The translations under genes and the position numbers were made by a program. A stretch of DNA of 52,987 nucleotides from Oscillatoria sp. Its GTDB lineage: Bacteria > Cyanobacteriota > Cyanobacteriia > Cyanobacteriales > Laspinemataceae. The stretch is taken from assembly GCA_011390515.1 (NCBI GenBank), contig JAABSJ010000012.1, positions 1 through 52,987 on the forward strand, given 5' to 3'. This document shows positions 28,263-37,693 of the stretch, in pieces. Within the stretch, counting starts at the first letter, position 1. Every line of letters starts with the position of its first letter. The notes under the pieces were generated by a model, which was given only the letters and a program-made list of their open reading frames with translations, was not told where the DNA came from and did no database searches.

Positions 28263-29555
28263 CTACAAGTCAACCGCCATCAGGAGGGTGCTGAATGTTT
28301 GGGTTTGGACATCTTCCAGGGGAACAACCAAGCGGTCTCCAGCCCACTCTAACTTGCGTTCCGTGGCAAACAGGCGTTTACCCTGGGGGAGGGAAACCCG
28401 CTGAGAGATTTGTCGCCGCAAGTCATAAACCCAGAGGGTGTGACCGCCTTGAACATCACTGAGGACCGCCACCACGCGATCGCTTTGTTCTGAGAAATCC
28501 GGGCGGATACTAGACAACCGTTCAATGGGCGTTTCTTCAAATAGGAGTTGGCTTTCTCGGGTATCTGCTGAAAAGGCGTAGAGTTTAGCAAAGCTGCTGG
28601 TGGAGTTTTCCCCCGAGGGTCGGCTGGCATAGAGCACCATCTTATAATCATCGCTCAGGGCCAGAAATTCCAGATATTCACCCTCTAATAAAACTTCCTT
28701 ATCTCCCGTAGTGGGGGAGATTGCGACCAAGGAATTCGGCAATTGGCTATACTCCCAAGCCAAAATTTGACCCTGGGCCGTCCATCCGAAAATCCGATAT
28801 TTATCCCCAGTGCTGCCTAGGGCTTTAGTGGCCTTACCCGTTGCCACATCCAAAACCCAAACACTCATATCAGACGATGATCCCAGGGTTTCCCGATTCG
28901 AGGTAAAGGCAATCCTGCGACCATCGGGGGACCAATTGGGATCGGAAGCCCAGTAGAGAATTTTCACCCCCGCCTCGCACTCGGATTCCTGGCAATTGGG
29001 GGGTGGGGGTGTTGAGGGCAATGCCCTAGTTTTGGCGATCGTCTCCTGTAGCGCCTGATGATTGCCGATCGCCTGCACTTCCAGGGTGTTCTTATTCAGC
29101 AGGTATAAACCCCCCAGGTTGAATTGAGGTTGAAACAACAGCACTGAGGGGTCTTGGGGATTCTGCCAGAATTGTGGGGAGGGATGCTGGGGATCGGGAA
29201 TCCAGCGTTGGGTTCCGGCCCAATTGAAGCCCAACAGATGTAACAGGTTGGATTCCCCCGTCACCGAATCTGGATATTCAATTTGCTTACGGGTTGCCTC
29301 AATGCGGCGCTTTTTCCCGTTGAGGTCTATTTCCAAAACTTCGGCAGAAAAGTCTGGATTCGGGTTGCGGCGAGGGGAGGGCAGACTCACGAAGACGGCT
29401 TCGCGATCGGCTTCTGCGATCAACCGCACCGGCTGATCAACCCTGAGATCCCCGGATGAACCTAAACGGAAGTTTTGACATCCCGCAAGACTCAAACCCG
29501 TGAGGCCCAAGAGTAAATAGCAGGTGGCGATCGACAGGTTTTTGGGCAATAACAT
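28263..29555 (-). CDS. Lipoprotein with a TolB/PD40-like beta-propeller
   Basis: The 430-residue product begins with a lipoprotein signal whose lipobox is LAGC, with Cys26 as the likely lipid site, followed by a polar linker. It then has repeating WD40/PD40-type strands, best seen in PNWSPDGRRIAFTSNRE and IRPDFSEQSDRVVAVLSD. TolB-like propellers bind other envelope proteins or ligands in the periplasm. No tol or pal genes are nearby, so this is not TolB itself. A proline-rich loop (STPPPPNCQESECEAG) carries two cysteines. The family is known only at the fold level. Confidence 0.8.
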   Translation of the reverse strand: MLLPKNLSIATCYLLLGLTGLSLAGCQNFRLGSSGDLRVDQPVRLIAEADREAVFVSLPSPRRNPNPDFSAEVLEIDLNGKKRRIEATRKQIEYPDSVTGESNLLHLLGFNWAGTQRWIPDPQHPSPQFWQNPQDPSVLLFQPQFNLGGLYLLNKNTLEVQAIGNHQALQETIAKTRALPSTPPPPNCQESECEAGVKILYWASDPNWSPDGRRIAFTSNRETLGSSSDMSVWVLDVATGKATKALGSTGDKYRIFGWTAQGQILAWEYSQLPNSLVAISPTTGDKEVLLEGEYLEFLALSDDYKMVLYASRPSGENSTSSFAKLYAFSADTRESQLLFEETPIERLSSIRPDFSEQSDRVVAVLSDVQGGHTLWVYDLRRQISQRVSLPQGKRLFATERKLEWAGDRLVVPLEDVQTQTFSTLLMAVDL

Positions 29556-29707
29556 GGCAAAATCCTCCTGGAGTTCGATTCCCTTGACAAGGAAAGCGCT
29601 TCCTCGCGGATTTAGCCACCGAGACTCGATGCGAAGGAAAGCGCTTCTTTCTGTGTAGAATACCCTAGTTTAAAAGGTAAAGCGGCTTAGAGCAAAGGCG
29701 GCTTGGT

Positions 29708-29811
29708 TCGGTAACTCCAAAAAATGAAATACCCCTCTTGTGATAGTTAGATTAGCACTATTTTAAGACTTTTCTCCGGGTCGGGGAACCCTTTTTTGGG
29801 GAGTTCCCTAA
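29708..29811. mobile_element. Miniature element, AGGGAACTCC family, degraded
   Basis: The left end is GGTAACTCCAAAAAATGAAA and the right end TTTTTTGGGGAGTTCCCTAA. The interior differs from the other copies, so this is either diverged or a different subfamily. It lies in the 29556-30001 intergenic stretch, which holds no gene. AGGAAAGCGCTTC occurs twice near 29590-29650. Confidence 0.65.
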
Positions 29812-30001
29812 GTGATGATCCTGAAAAATATCGTCGGATCCGGAGTCGGTGAAATAGTAGTCAAATCCGCCCGATTCGGGAAGAGATTCCGAGCGGGAGC
29901 TTTGTGGGTGTAGATTCCCTTTGCAGGGTTGACCAGGCGGGATCGGGGTAATAATTAAAGGTTTAAGGTTATAGATTCAGTGTGAATTAGGTTTTAAAGG
30001 A

Positions 30002-31021
30002 TTATTTTTTAGGGTCGCGATGTTCGGAAATTGAGGTTTCTAAGCCGAGGGTTTTGCCGGTGGCATCGGTGCGATAAACCCAGCGAGTGCCGCCATTGGA
30101 GAGGACGATTCGCCAGCCGTTGACCCGGTTGCGATCGCACACGGCTTGGGAATTGAGCAATCCCAGGCAACTGTCTCTCCAAGTTTGGGGGCTATATTCT
30201 GCGACTTGCAATTGATCCGGTGAAATCCCCAGGGTTTTGATCAGGTCAGCTTTGACGAGGGTTACTAAACCGGAGGGCAAAGGGGGCTGTTCTAAGGGTT
30301 CAACAATTGAAGATAAGGCGGCATTGAATAAGAGGACCTCTCCAGGGTGATCGACGTGATAAACCAGGCGTTCATTTCCGGAGGCGATCGCAATCTGCCA
30401 ACCGGGGGTGGTTCCCTTATCACACTTGTGCCCAGATTCATCTACCTCTAGACAGAGATTTGGCCAATCCCGGACCTGAATCCGGGTAATGCTCAACTCG
30501 GCAATGTCCAACCCGGAACGACGGGCAGCGGCTTCTAAGACTGCATTGGCAACCTCTGCGGGGAGATAGCTCACCGGCACATCTGGGGTTTCCAGTTGCA
30601 GGGTCTGTCCCTGGGGATCGCTGCGATACACCCAGCGATCGGCGACCACAATCCGCCATTGCTTGAGGCTGGTTTCGGTACAATCCACTGTGGTATCCGA
30701 GTTCTCCTGACACTCAAGAGGCTGGGATTCCAGACTGTACTCTGTAATCGAGAGTTCAGAGGCTGGAATTCCTAGTTTGAGGGAAAGGTCTTGTTCAACC
30801 GCCTGGATCACGGCATCCGGGAGACGGTATGGGTCAATCGTTTGACGCAGAAGATTGCGCGTATTGCGAACGAGTTGACCGGCGATCGCCATTGGATTGC
30901 TCACGGCCCTAGCACTAGAGGTGACTTTGGGATGTACCTCTAGGAGTAAGACACCTGTCAGCATGACGGCGAGTACCAGCGGGTTAGGCTGTTTTTTACG
31001 GCGTTGTTCGTCCTGGTTCAT
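30002..31021 (-). CDS. Exported protein with three two-cysteine repeats
   Basis: The 339-residue product has a basic N terminus and one hydrophobic segment (LVLAVMLTGVLLLEV), a signal or membrane anchor. Three repeats of about 80 residues follow, at roughly 65-150, 150-235 and 245-330. Each has a Leu-Pro start, a helix, an I(S/T)xxxxxxW segment, a Cys pair 8-14 residues apart, a (G)W-x-I strand and a (W)VYxxD close. Repeat 3 is best preserved (TWRDSCLGL..VCDRN..GWRIVLSN..WVYRTD). The same repeat makes up the next gene. I have seen such repeats in cyanobacterial hypothetical proteins but know no name or function. A periplasmic fold held by a disulfide is likely. Confidence 0.75.
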   Translation of the reverse strand: MNQDEQRRKKQPNPLVLAVMLTGVLLLEVHPKVTSSARAVSNPMAIAGQLVRNTRNLLRQTIDPYRLPDAVIQAVEQDLSLKLGIPASELSITEYSLESQPLECQENSDTTVDCTETSLKQWRIVVADRWVYRSDPQGQTLQLETPDVPVSYLPAEVANAVLEAAARRSGLDIAELSITRIQVRDWPNLCLEVDESGHKCDKGTTPGWQIAIASGNERLVYHVDHPGEVLLFNAALSSIVEPLEQPPLPSGLVTLVKADLIKTLGISPDQLQVAEYSPQTWRDSCLGLLNSQAVCDRNRVNGWRIVLSNGGTRWVYRTDATGKTLGLETSISEHRDPKK

Positions 31022-31761
31022 AGCACTGCTCCGTTATCGGCGATGCCTAAATACCTGTTGGAATTAATCCCGAAAAGCACGTTGCATCGTGGGGAAAGAT
31101 CTCGATGGAGTTTGTGCGATCGGGCTAAACCTCAGATGTCAATTTAGACAACAATACCCGCCCTGCAAGTTCCGCAAACGCTCTTTTCATCATACGGGTT
31201 GCGAGTTCCCGGATCATCCCACAACACAACACCTAAATCAAAGACTTTAGGCTGTCATCTAAGCCGACTTCAAATCACAAGATATTACTCGTAACCCACT
31301 CTTTTCCCTACAGGGATCCGAGGAATTTAATGGAATTGGTTTTCGCTGTTTGATCCAAACCCGCCACAATATTGATCAGGCGTTTATGTAAAACCCGCTA
31401 CGGGTATCTTTTAAACTGTAACAGGATATGTCCCATAAATCAAGACGGGCAGCGCGATCGCGTCCATACACAAATCGTTCTGCCCCCTTGTAACCCAGGC
31501 TACCTGCATTCAATTTATCCCCGTTTAGCTCCCCGGGTCCCTCTTCCATCTGGTTGCCCTAGGGCATTGATGCACTCTGAAATCAGTCGGAAAAAACACC
31601 GGGTTTCTGGACAACATTTAGGCAAATACGTCACCCCATCGCAATAGAAACCCGGTTTATAACTTCTCCTTTCCCCTCCACCTAAGTCACTCTGACTTCG
31701 GCGAAATCGCCTCATTTTTATCTCAATTCATCCGAATTAATTCCCTATCCTATCGGACCCT
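31022..31761. other. Intergenic stretch between the two repeat-protein genes
   Basis: No gene is supported. Two copies of the GAAACCCGGTTT motif lie in inverted orientation at about 31599 and 31647. Confidence 0.45.
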
Positions 31762-32946
31762 TTATCTTCCAATTTGACTCACCATGCGATTCCAGGATTG
31801 AATCACCGGCTGTAAATTGGCGGGTAGCTGTTCTTGGCTGATATCGGCATAGCGAATCGTACTCGAACGACTAGAAAGAGTAACAGTTATATAGTCGGCA
31901 CTCCCCCCAGACCGAGATACATTCAAACCGTTATAGCGATCAAATTGCTGCTGTCCAAGCAACCGTCGAAACTCCTGCACTTGACGGGGCGAAATCCGAC
32001 CCACTCGCCGCCCGGAATCATTGGCATTACCGGGTCCTTGTAAGACCTGCATTAATGTGCCATTATTCATCAGGACCGTTTCATAAGTCTGTCCGGTGAT
32101 TCCCCCAGTCGAAATGGCCCGGAAGATGATTCCCCGGGTTAACGGATCGGGCATTTCGTGAGTTGGAATTTGGGAAGAATTGGTGAAAGGCCGATTTGCC
32201 GTCTCTTGTAAGACAGCATGAGGACCCGATCGCGGTAGGCTAGACTGACCATCGTAAGCTTCAGATAAAATCACCGTGCGACCCGAGTTATCCGTGCGAT
32301 AAATCCACCGTTGACCTGGAGCGCGATCGCTAATCACCGTCACTTCCCATCCCTCAACCAGCGCTTGTGTACAGATTCTACCCGCTTGAGGAACCCCCAG
32401 ACAGCCATTTGGCCAAGTTTGCCGCACCGCTTTCACAATCCGAAAATTGTTGATAGACATCCGCGTCCGACCGGAAACCGCTTGTAAGACAGCATCAGAG
32501 ACCGATCGCGGTAACTCCGTACTCGCCGCATTCTGTCCCGATTCTAAACGCACAGTTCGTCCCGTGTCATCGGTGCGATAGACCCACTGATTGTTGTTTT
32601 CCGTGAGCACCATCCGCCATCCATCGGTTCGCACTTGAGAGCAGAATTCATTCGGTCCCGACAACCCGAGACAGGAATCCGGCCAAGTTTGGCGGGTTGC
32701 TTCTGTAATCCGGATTTGTCGTTCGGGGATATTTTGACGGCGCGACAGGTCACTAATCACCGCACTTTGCACCGATCGCGGGACATTATCCAGATCCATC
32801 TGGCGATCGCCTTTCGCAATCAAAGTGGCCGAGTCTCCTCTTAACCCAGGCAAGGTCGCTTCGGCAGCGTTCATTCCCCCTAACGGGGCGATTAATCCAA
32901 TCAACCCCATTAACACCAACGAAAAAAGAATTCTTTCCGATTTCAT
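31762..32946 (-). CDS. Exported paralogue with two two-cysteine repeats and an extra C-terminal domain
   Basis: The 394-residue product begins with a clear signal peptide ending near GGMNAAEA. Two complete repeats (about residues 52-138 and 140-228) show QTWPDSCLGL..FCSQ..GWRMVL..WVYRTD and QTWPNGCLGV..ICTQ..GWEVTV..RWIYRTD. A third copy begins (SLPRSGPHAVLQE) but breaks off into a different domain of about 140 residues (YETVLMNNGTLMQVLQG..RRVGRISPRQVQEFRRLL). It shares the repeat and the strand with the previous gene, so the two are paralogues. The protein is periplasmic or secreted. The function is unknown. Confidence 0.78.
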   Translation of the reverse strand: MKSERILFSLVLMGLIGLIAPLGGMNAAEATLPGLRGDSATLIAKGDRQMDLDNVPRSVQSAVISDLSRRQNIPERQIRITEATRQTWPDSCLGLSGPNEFCSQVRTDGWRMVLTENNNQWVYRTDDTGRTVRLESGQNAASTELPRSVSDAVLQAVSGRTRMSINNFRIVKAVRQTWPNGCLGVPQAGRICTQALVEGWEVTVISDRAPGQRWIYRTDNSGRTVILSEAYDGQSSLPRSGPHAVLQETANRPFTNSSQIPTHEMPDPLTRGIIFRAISTGGITGQTYETVLMNNGTLMQVLQGPGNANDSGRRVGRISPRQVQEFRRLLGQQQFDRYNGLNVSRSGGSADYITVTLSSRSSTIRYADISQEQLPANLQPVIQSWNRMVSQIGR

Positions 32947-33218
32947 AAAGCATTGACTCCTGTTTATATTCTAATTAATAGCATAGACGCCGGATGAGAA
33001 TTAAAGGGTTACATATTTTTAATTCGCCAGAAATTAACCAATTGAGAGAGAATTAAATCTCCATCGGGGGATTCATGAATCAGCCTCTATTCAGGATTGA
33101 ATTTATTCCGGGATTCAACTCGCCCCTGGCGTGGAGCGGGTGACCTTGGGTAGAAACTCCTCAATTTTTAAGGTTGACGCCCTTGAGGAGAACTCAGATC
33201 CTGAGTCTATTCCTGAAT

Positions 33219-33347
33219 TAAGGGAACTCCAAACAATAAATTCTTCAAAATCTTTGAAAAGAGATCCCCCCAACCCCCCTTAATAAGGGGGGCTTGAATA
33301 ATTCTACCCAACTTCTAATGCAGAATTTTTTTTATGCAAATCCCTAA
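33219..33347. mobile_element. Miniature element, AGGGAACTCC family
   Basis: The left end is TAAGGGAACTCCAAACAATAAA and the right end TTTTTATGCAAATCCCTAAA, with the CCCCCCAACCCCCCTT hairpin inside. The right end touches the stop codon of the phosphatase gene, so it may supply that gene's transcript end. The rest of 32947-33343 has no gene. Confidence 0.8.
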
Positions 33348-34009
33348 AACCCCACGGTTTCTAATAACTGGCGCTGGGCGTGATTTAACTTAATCCAGGG
33401 TCGCGCTTGCTTTAACATCGCTTCTGCTTCCTGAGCATTGGTTGCCAATCCTCGGGCCATCAAAACAGCCGCAGCAACCGTCGCCGATCGCCCATGTCCA
33501 ATGGCACAGTGAATGTAAACATTTCCCGGCCAATCCGCAATTTTTTGGACTAAGGCGCGGAATTCTCCCTCATCAGGAACATGAGCATCTAAAGTCGGTA
33601 AACAAAGATATTCTTTCCCCTCTAGGGCCCCTTTGGGTTCCGAAAACTCGGCAGTTAAATCCACCAATAAACTAATTTCGGCGGGTAACTCATCCACAAA
33701 AGCCCGTCTTCCGATCCACAAAGCCGGGGCAATATAATTATAACAGTCCTCTTTCAAAAACCGGCGCTGTAGATGCCAAAACCCCCAACAAAATAATAGG
33801 TAAGGGAATAACAAGATAACCGAAGGGAGTCCCAATTGCCCATCAGTTGAGCGCTTGCCAAAAATTTTATACCCCAGTTTCAGATAAGCGGCGGCGACGA
33901 TTAAAAAATCCAGACCTAACCACGCCAACAACCATCCGAATCCCCCTAACTGCTCTCCGAGGGTGAGCAGTCCGGTCCCCAAAATCACAAACAAAACAAT
34001 ATACTTCAT
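33344..34009 (-). CDS. Membrane-anchored dual-specificity (tyrosine-type) phosphatase
   Basis: From the ATG at 34009 the product has 221 residues. Three hydrophobic segments (about 3-20, 24-45 and 62-80) precede a cysteine-phosphatase domain. The P-loop is HCAIGHGRS, with nucleophile Cys168 and Arg174. A likely general acid, Asp141, lies in LPTLDAHVPDEGEF. The domain resembles DSP/PTPMT-like enzymes that act on phosphotyrosine or phospholipids; a membrane anchor fits either. The open frame extends to 34063, but the ATG at 34009, with AGAGAAG before it, is the better start. It is divergent from egtC. Confidence 0.85.
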   Translation of the reverse strand: MKYIVLFVILGTGLLTLGEQLGGFGWLLAWLGLDFLIVAAAYLKLGYKIFGKRSTDGQLGLPSVILLFPYLLFCWGFWHLQRRFLKEDCYNYIAPALWIGRRAFVDELPAEISLLVDLTAEFSEPKGALEGKEYLCLPTLDAHVPDEGEFRALVQKIADWPGNVYIHCAIGHGRSATVAAAVLMARGLATNAQEAEAMLKQARPWIKLNHAQRQLLETVGF

Positions 34010-34080
34010 GGTTGCTTCTCTCTTCTGTGCCAGTTGCCGATCTTGACAAGTGTTTTGAGTCACCAGAGCAAAATTTGCGC

Positions 34081-34108
34081 TTCACCCGGGACGGATTTGC
34101 TCTATAAT
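34081..34108 (+). promoter_or_regulatory. Candidate promoter of the egt genes
   Basis: TTCACC (34081-34086) and TATAAT (34103-34108) are 16 bases apart and lie 31 bases before the egtC start. Confidence 0.5.
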
Positions 34109-34139
34109 TTTACAGAGTCAAATCCAACATCTACTACTT

Positions 34140-34946
34140 ATGTGTCGTTTACTTGCCTACTTAGGCCGACCGATTCAACTCGATCGCCTCCTCCTGCAAC
34201 CTGAACATTCCCTGGTAGTGCAAAGCTATCAACCCCGGGAGATGACCTCCGGAGTGGTCAACGCTGATGGGTTTGGGATGGGATGGTATGATCGGGACCC
34301 GGAGGTTGACCCCTTTACCTACAAAAATCTGCTGCCGATTTGGAATGATACCAACCTGCCGCATCTGAGTCGGTACATTGAAACCGGAACCTTCCTCGGA
34401 TGTGTTCGCAGCGCGACTGCCGGACAAGATGTGACGGTGAGCAATTGTCCACCTTTTGGCGATCGCCGGATTCTGGCAGTTCACAACGGGTTTATCGACA
34501 ACTTCCGCAAAACCCTGTATCGTCCAATTCGCAACAAGCTGACGGATGATATTTACCAGCAAATTGGCGGGACGACGGACACCGAACATATTTTTGCTCT
34601 CTTTCTATCCCTCTTAGATGTTACGGCAGATCATCACCCGCAACCTCATCCCCCCCTCACTTCGGCGTTGCACAGTACCTTAAGCATTTTAACGGAACTC
34701 GCTAGACCCGAAGGGGTGAAATTTTCGGCGAATTTGATCATCACTGACGGACATCAATTGGTTGCCTCACGCTTTGCCTATCAGACCCCTGCACCGTCTT
34801 TGTACTGGTTACGGGATGATCCGAACTTTCCCGAGTCGGTGATGATTGCCTCGGAACCTTTGTTCGCGGGAGACTGGAATAAATGTCCGGAAGAAAGTAT
34901 GATTACGGTGGGGGAGAGCCTTGACATCAATATCCATCAAATCTAA
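34140..34946 (+). CDS. egtC: Ergothioneine biosynthesis amidohydrolase EgtC
   Basis: This 268-residue class II glutamine-amidotransferase-fold enzyme has the mature nucleophile Cys2 (MCRLLAYLG). Other marks are NADGFGMGWY, FLGCVRSAT, CPPFGDRRILAVHNGFIDNF and TDTEHIFALF. EgtC removes the gamma-glutamyl group from the hercynyl-gamma-glutamylcysteine sulfoxide made by EgtB. The gene overlaps egtB by 26 bases, which indicates translational coupling and supports the assignment over a generic amidotransferase. Confidence 0.9.
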   Translation: MCRLLAYLGRPIQLDRLLLQPEHSLVVQSYQPREMTSGVVNADGFGMGWYDRDPEVDPFTYKNLLPIWNDTNLPHLSRYIETGTFLGCVRSATAGQDVTVSNCPPFGDRRILAVHNGFIDNFRKTLYRPIRNKLTDDIYQQIGGTTDTEHIFALFLSLLDVTADHHPQPHPPLTSALHSTLSILTELARPEGVKFSANLIITDGHQLVASRFAYQTPAPSLYWLRDDPNFPESVMIASEPLFAGDWNKCPEESMITVGESLDINIHQI

Positions 34947-36201
34947 GGCGATCGCCTCGGAGGTAATCCGTGACCCGGAGGCGGTGAGAGAGCAACTCCG
35001 CGAATCGATGTATCACTGTCGCCTGGGCACCCTCAAGCTGTTTGAAGCGATGGATGACGCAACCTTTCGCTGTCAAGTCCATCCCGATTTTAGTCCCGTG
35101 GGTTGGCACTTAGGACATATTGGATTTACGGAAGGATTATGGTTGCTGGAAAGATGTGCAGGAATACCGCCCTTATTTCCTCAGTATCGGCAACTGATGG
35201 CACAGGATGGATTGCCGAAACATCAACGAGTTGAGTTGCCTCCATTGCCGGAGATTTTGGATTATATTTCGGCGGTGCGATCGCAGGTTTTTGAGTATTT
35301 AAAAACCGCTGATTTGCAACAACAAGAGCGAATTTGGCGGTTTATGCTGCAACATGAAAGTCAGCATACCGAAACCATCGCCTTTGTTTTGCAATTGCAG
35401 AAAGGGGCGATGGGAAAACAAGACGAGGCGCTTGGCAACCCTTCAAAATTGCCGACTCAATCTGTCCCTATTCCTGCGGGAGAGTTTGGGTTCGGAAACC
35501 ATGGTCCCGATGCCTTGGATAACGAACAATCCCCCCAACGATTGTACCTGCCCGATTACACCATTGACCCCTATCCCGTCACCTGTGAACAGTATCGGCA
35601 ATTTATACAATGCGGAGGATATCAAACGCGGGATTGGTGGTCTCAGGCAGGTTGGGACTGGTTACAAGGCGCACAAGTAACTCAACCCCTGTATTGGCGG
35701 GATGAACCGGCCTTTAATCATCATCCCGTCTGTGGCGTGAGTTACTATGAAGCGGAAGCTTATGCGAAATTTGTGGGGAAACGACTCCCCACGGAAGCGG
35801 AATGGGAAAAAGCGGCCTGTTGGGACCCGGTGACCCAGACACAGCGCATCTATCCTTGGGGGGATGAATTTCCCACAGACGATCGCTGCAATCATGATAA
35901 CGAACAAGCGCAAACCACCCCCGTTAATCGCTATCCCCAAGGCGTTAGCGCCTACGGATGTTATGACATGATGGGAAATGTCTGGGAATGGACCTCTAGT
36001 TGGTTTGCCCCCTATCCGGGATTTAAACCCTATCCCTACCCCGGATACTCCCAAATCTATTTTGACCAACAGCATCGAGTATTACGCGGCAGCAGTTGGG
36101 CGACTCGTCCTTGGGCGATGCGCGGCAGTTTTCGTAACTGGTATCATCCTTGGATGCGACAGATTTTAGCAGGATTTCGCTGTGCTGGAGGCAGTGATTA
36201 A
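34921..36201 (+). CDS. egtB: Ergothioneine sulfoxide synthase EgtB
   Basis: The 426-residue enzyme has two parts. A DinB-like N-terminal domain carries iron ligands: WHLGH near residue 62, and H145-x3-H149-x-E151 in QHESQHTETI. A C-terminal formylglycine-generating-enzyme-like domain includes YTIDPYPVTCEQYRQFI, RLPTEAEWEKAA, MGNVWEWTSSW and RGSSWATRPWAMRGSFRNWY. It joins hercynine to cysteine or gamma-glutamylcysteine with oxygen. The TTG start at 34921 lies inside egtC and has GGGGGAG upstream; no ATG start comes before conserved sequence. Presence of EgtC implies the gamma-glutamylcysteine route. Confidence 0.92.
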   Translation: MTSISIKSKAIASEVIRDPEAVREQLRESMYHCRLGTLKLFEAMDDATFRCQVHPDFSPVGWHLGHIGFTEGLWLLERCAGIPPLFPQYRQLMAQDGLPKHQRVELPPLPEILDYISAVRSQVFEYLKTADLQQQERIWRFMLQHESQHTETIAFVLQLQKGAMGKQDEALGNPSKLPTQSVPIPAGEFGFGNHGPDALDNEQSPQRLYLPDYTIDPYPVTCEQYRQFIQCGGYQTRDWWSQAGWDWLQGAQVTQPLYWRDEPAFNHHPVCGVSYYEAEAYAKFVGKRLPTEAEWEKAACWDPVTQTQRIYPWGDEFPTDDRCNHDNEQAQTTPVNRYPQGVSAYGCYDMMGNVWEWTSSWFAPYPGFKPYPYPGYSQIYFDQQHRVLRGSSWATRPWAMRGSFRNWYHPWMRQILAGFRCAGGSD

Positions 36202-36409
36202 TAGGAATTATGCAAACCCATCCGATTAATTAGAGTTCGCGATTAGTAAGGAAATTTATTCCTCAAGCAGGAACTTTTTTCCCCGAGTCTTCCCAGACAA
36301 TGAGACAATAAAAGAACGGCGATCGCGATTCTATCAGTCTCATCAGCAATGAGATAGCTGATAGAACCGTGACCCGGATTTGTTTATGCCTCACACCTAA
36401 AAAATACGG

Positions 36410-37468
36410 ATGAAATTTGCAAAACCGTCTGAGACCCCAGAGTTAGCCACCCGGGTTGACTTTGAACCGGCTATTCTATCGGAACGCTTGCGGCTAGAAC
36501 GATTAGTCAGCCCCACCCTTTCTCCCGCAGAAATCGATAACGGTTCTGATGTCATTCAGGGGTTAACCCAGACGCCAAAAACCCTTTCCCCCCGCTATTT
36601 TTATGACGATCGCGGTTCTCATCTATTTGAGCAAATCTGCGACTTACCCGAATATTACCCCACTCGGACTGAAGCGGCAATTTTGCAGGATTGTTCGGCA
36701 GAAATTGCCCAAATCACGGGTTCAAGCGAAATTGTCGAACTCGGCAGTGGCAGTTCCACCAAAACCCGAATTCTCTTAGATGCTTACAAAAATCTAGGAT
36801 ATCCCCTGCGCTATCTGCCCATTGATGTCAGTGGCGGAATGTTAGAAAGTAGCGCCAATCAGTTATTATTGGATTATCCCTCATTGCAGGTGCATGGATT
36901 AGTGAGCACCTATGAATTAGCCCTAGCGAATTTGACTCCCGCCATTCTGCCGACGCGCACCCTCTGCTTTTTAGGGAGTACCTTGGGAAATTTGAACCCC
37001 GAAGAATGCGATCGCTTTTTTGCCGATATCGTTCAGGCCCTAAAAGTGGGGGAATATTTCCTGTTAGGAATTGACCTGCATAAATCTCCCACCATTTTAG
37101 AGCCTGCCTATAACGATGCTCAAGGGGTAACCGCAGAATTTAATCAAAATGTGTTGCATCATTTGAATTGGCGCTTTGATGGCAATTTTAAACCCGACCA
37201 GTTTGAACATTGGGCATTTTACAACCAAGAACTACATCAAATTGAAATGCACTTGCGAAGTCGGCGCGCCCAAACCGTGCAACTGCGCGCTTTGGATTTA
37301 ACCGTTGAATTTGAACCGGAAGAAACCATCCTCACGGAAATTTCTCGCAAATTTGATTTAGACGAAATGCGGCAATATTTGCAACAACAAGGGTTGACTA
37401 CGGTCAAAACTTGGACCGATCCAAATCATTGGTTTGGGTTAGTCTTGGCGCAAGTGCGATCGGTGTAA
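36410..37468 (+). CDS. egtD: L-histidine N-alpha-methyltransferase EgtD
   Basis: The 352-residue methyltransferase converts histidine to hercynine with three S-adenosylmethionine. It shows LSPRYFYDDRGSHLFEQICDLPEYYPTRTE, the SAM motif VELGSGSSTKTR at residues 109-120, and CFLGSTLGNLNPEE, all typical of EgtD. It follows egtB by 208 bases on the same strand, so it may be part of the same unit or have its own promoter. The unusual order C-B-D and the absence of egtA and egtE nearby should be noted. Confidence 0.93.
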   Translation: MKFAKPSETPELATRVDFEPAILSERLRLERLVSPTLSPAEIDNGSDVIQGLTQTPKTLSPRYFYDDRGSHLFEQICDLPEYYPTRTEAAILQDCSAEIAQITGSSEIVELGSGSSTKTRILLDAYKNLGYPLRYLPIDVSGGMLESSANQLLLDYPSLQVHGLVSTYELALANLTPAILPTRTLCFLGSTLGNLNPEECDRFFADIVQALKVGEYFLLGIDLHKSPTILEPAYNDAQGVTAEFNQNVLHHLNWRFDGNFKPDQFEHWAFYNQELHQIEMHLRSRRAQTVQLRALDLTVEFEPEETILTEISRKFDLDEMRQYLQQQGLTTVKTWTDPNHWFGLVLAQVRSV

Positions 37469-37469
37469 G

Positions 37470-37531
37470 CACAAACCCGCACCCTCAAGGGTGGGGCTAT
37501 ACAGACAAAGCCCGCCTGGGCGGGCTAATCC
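37470..37531. repeat. Dispersed GC-rich module, inverted copy
   Basis: CCCGCACCCTCAAGGGTGGGGC and AAGCCCGCCTGGGCGGGCT are the reverse complement of the module found at 38933-38991 and 39035-39092. It lies directly after egtD and contains two stems, so it may end that transcript. Confidence 0.8.
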
Positions 37532-37606
37532 ATAAAAATGACGGGTTAGATCCGGATTTTGGAACACTTTTAGAAGAGATTTCCCGAACAAAAATTCTGG
37601 ATTTAG

Positions 37607-37693
37607 AGGACTTACGCAATCTTCAACACTAAACCCTAAATGTAGAGGCGATTCGCGAATCGCCTCTACATTTAGGGGTAATGCGTCAGTCCT
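37607..37693. mobile_element. Miniature element with AGGACTTACGCA ends
   Basis: The left end AGGACTTACGCA and right end TGCGTCAGTCCT surround the perfect palindrome TGTAGAGGCGATTCGCGAAT (and its inverse) at about 37639-37676. It is the sister copy of 24852-24950. Confidence 0.85.

Noticed and set aside
31372-31647. 91-codon plus-strand frame between the repeat-protein genes
   Set aside because: It runs through dispersed GAAACCCGGTTT repeats and has no conserved look.
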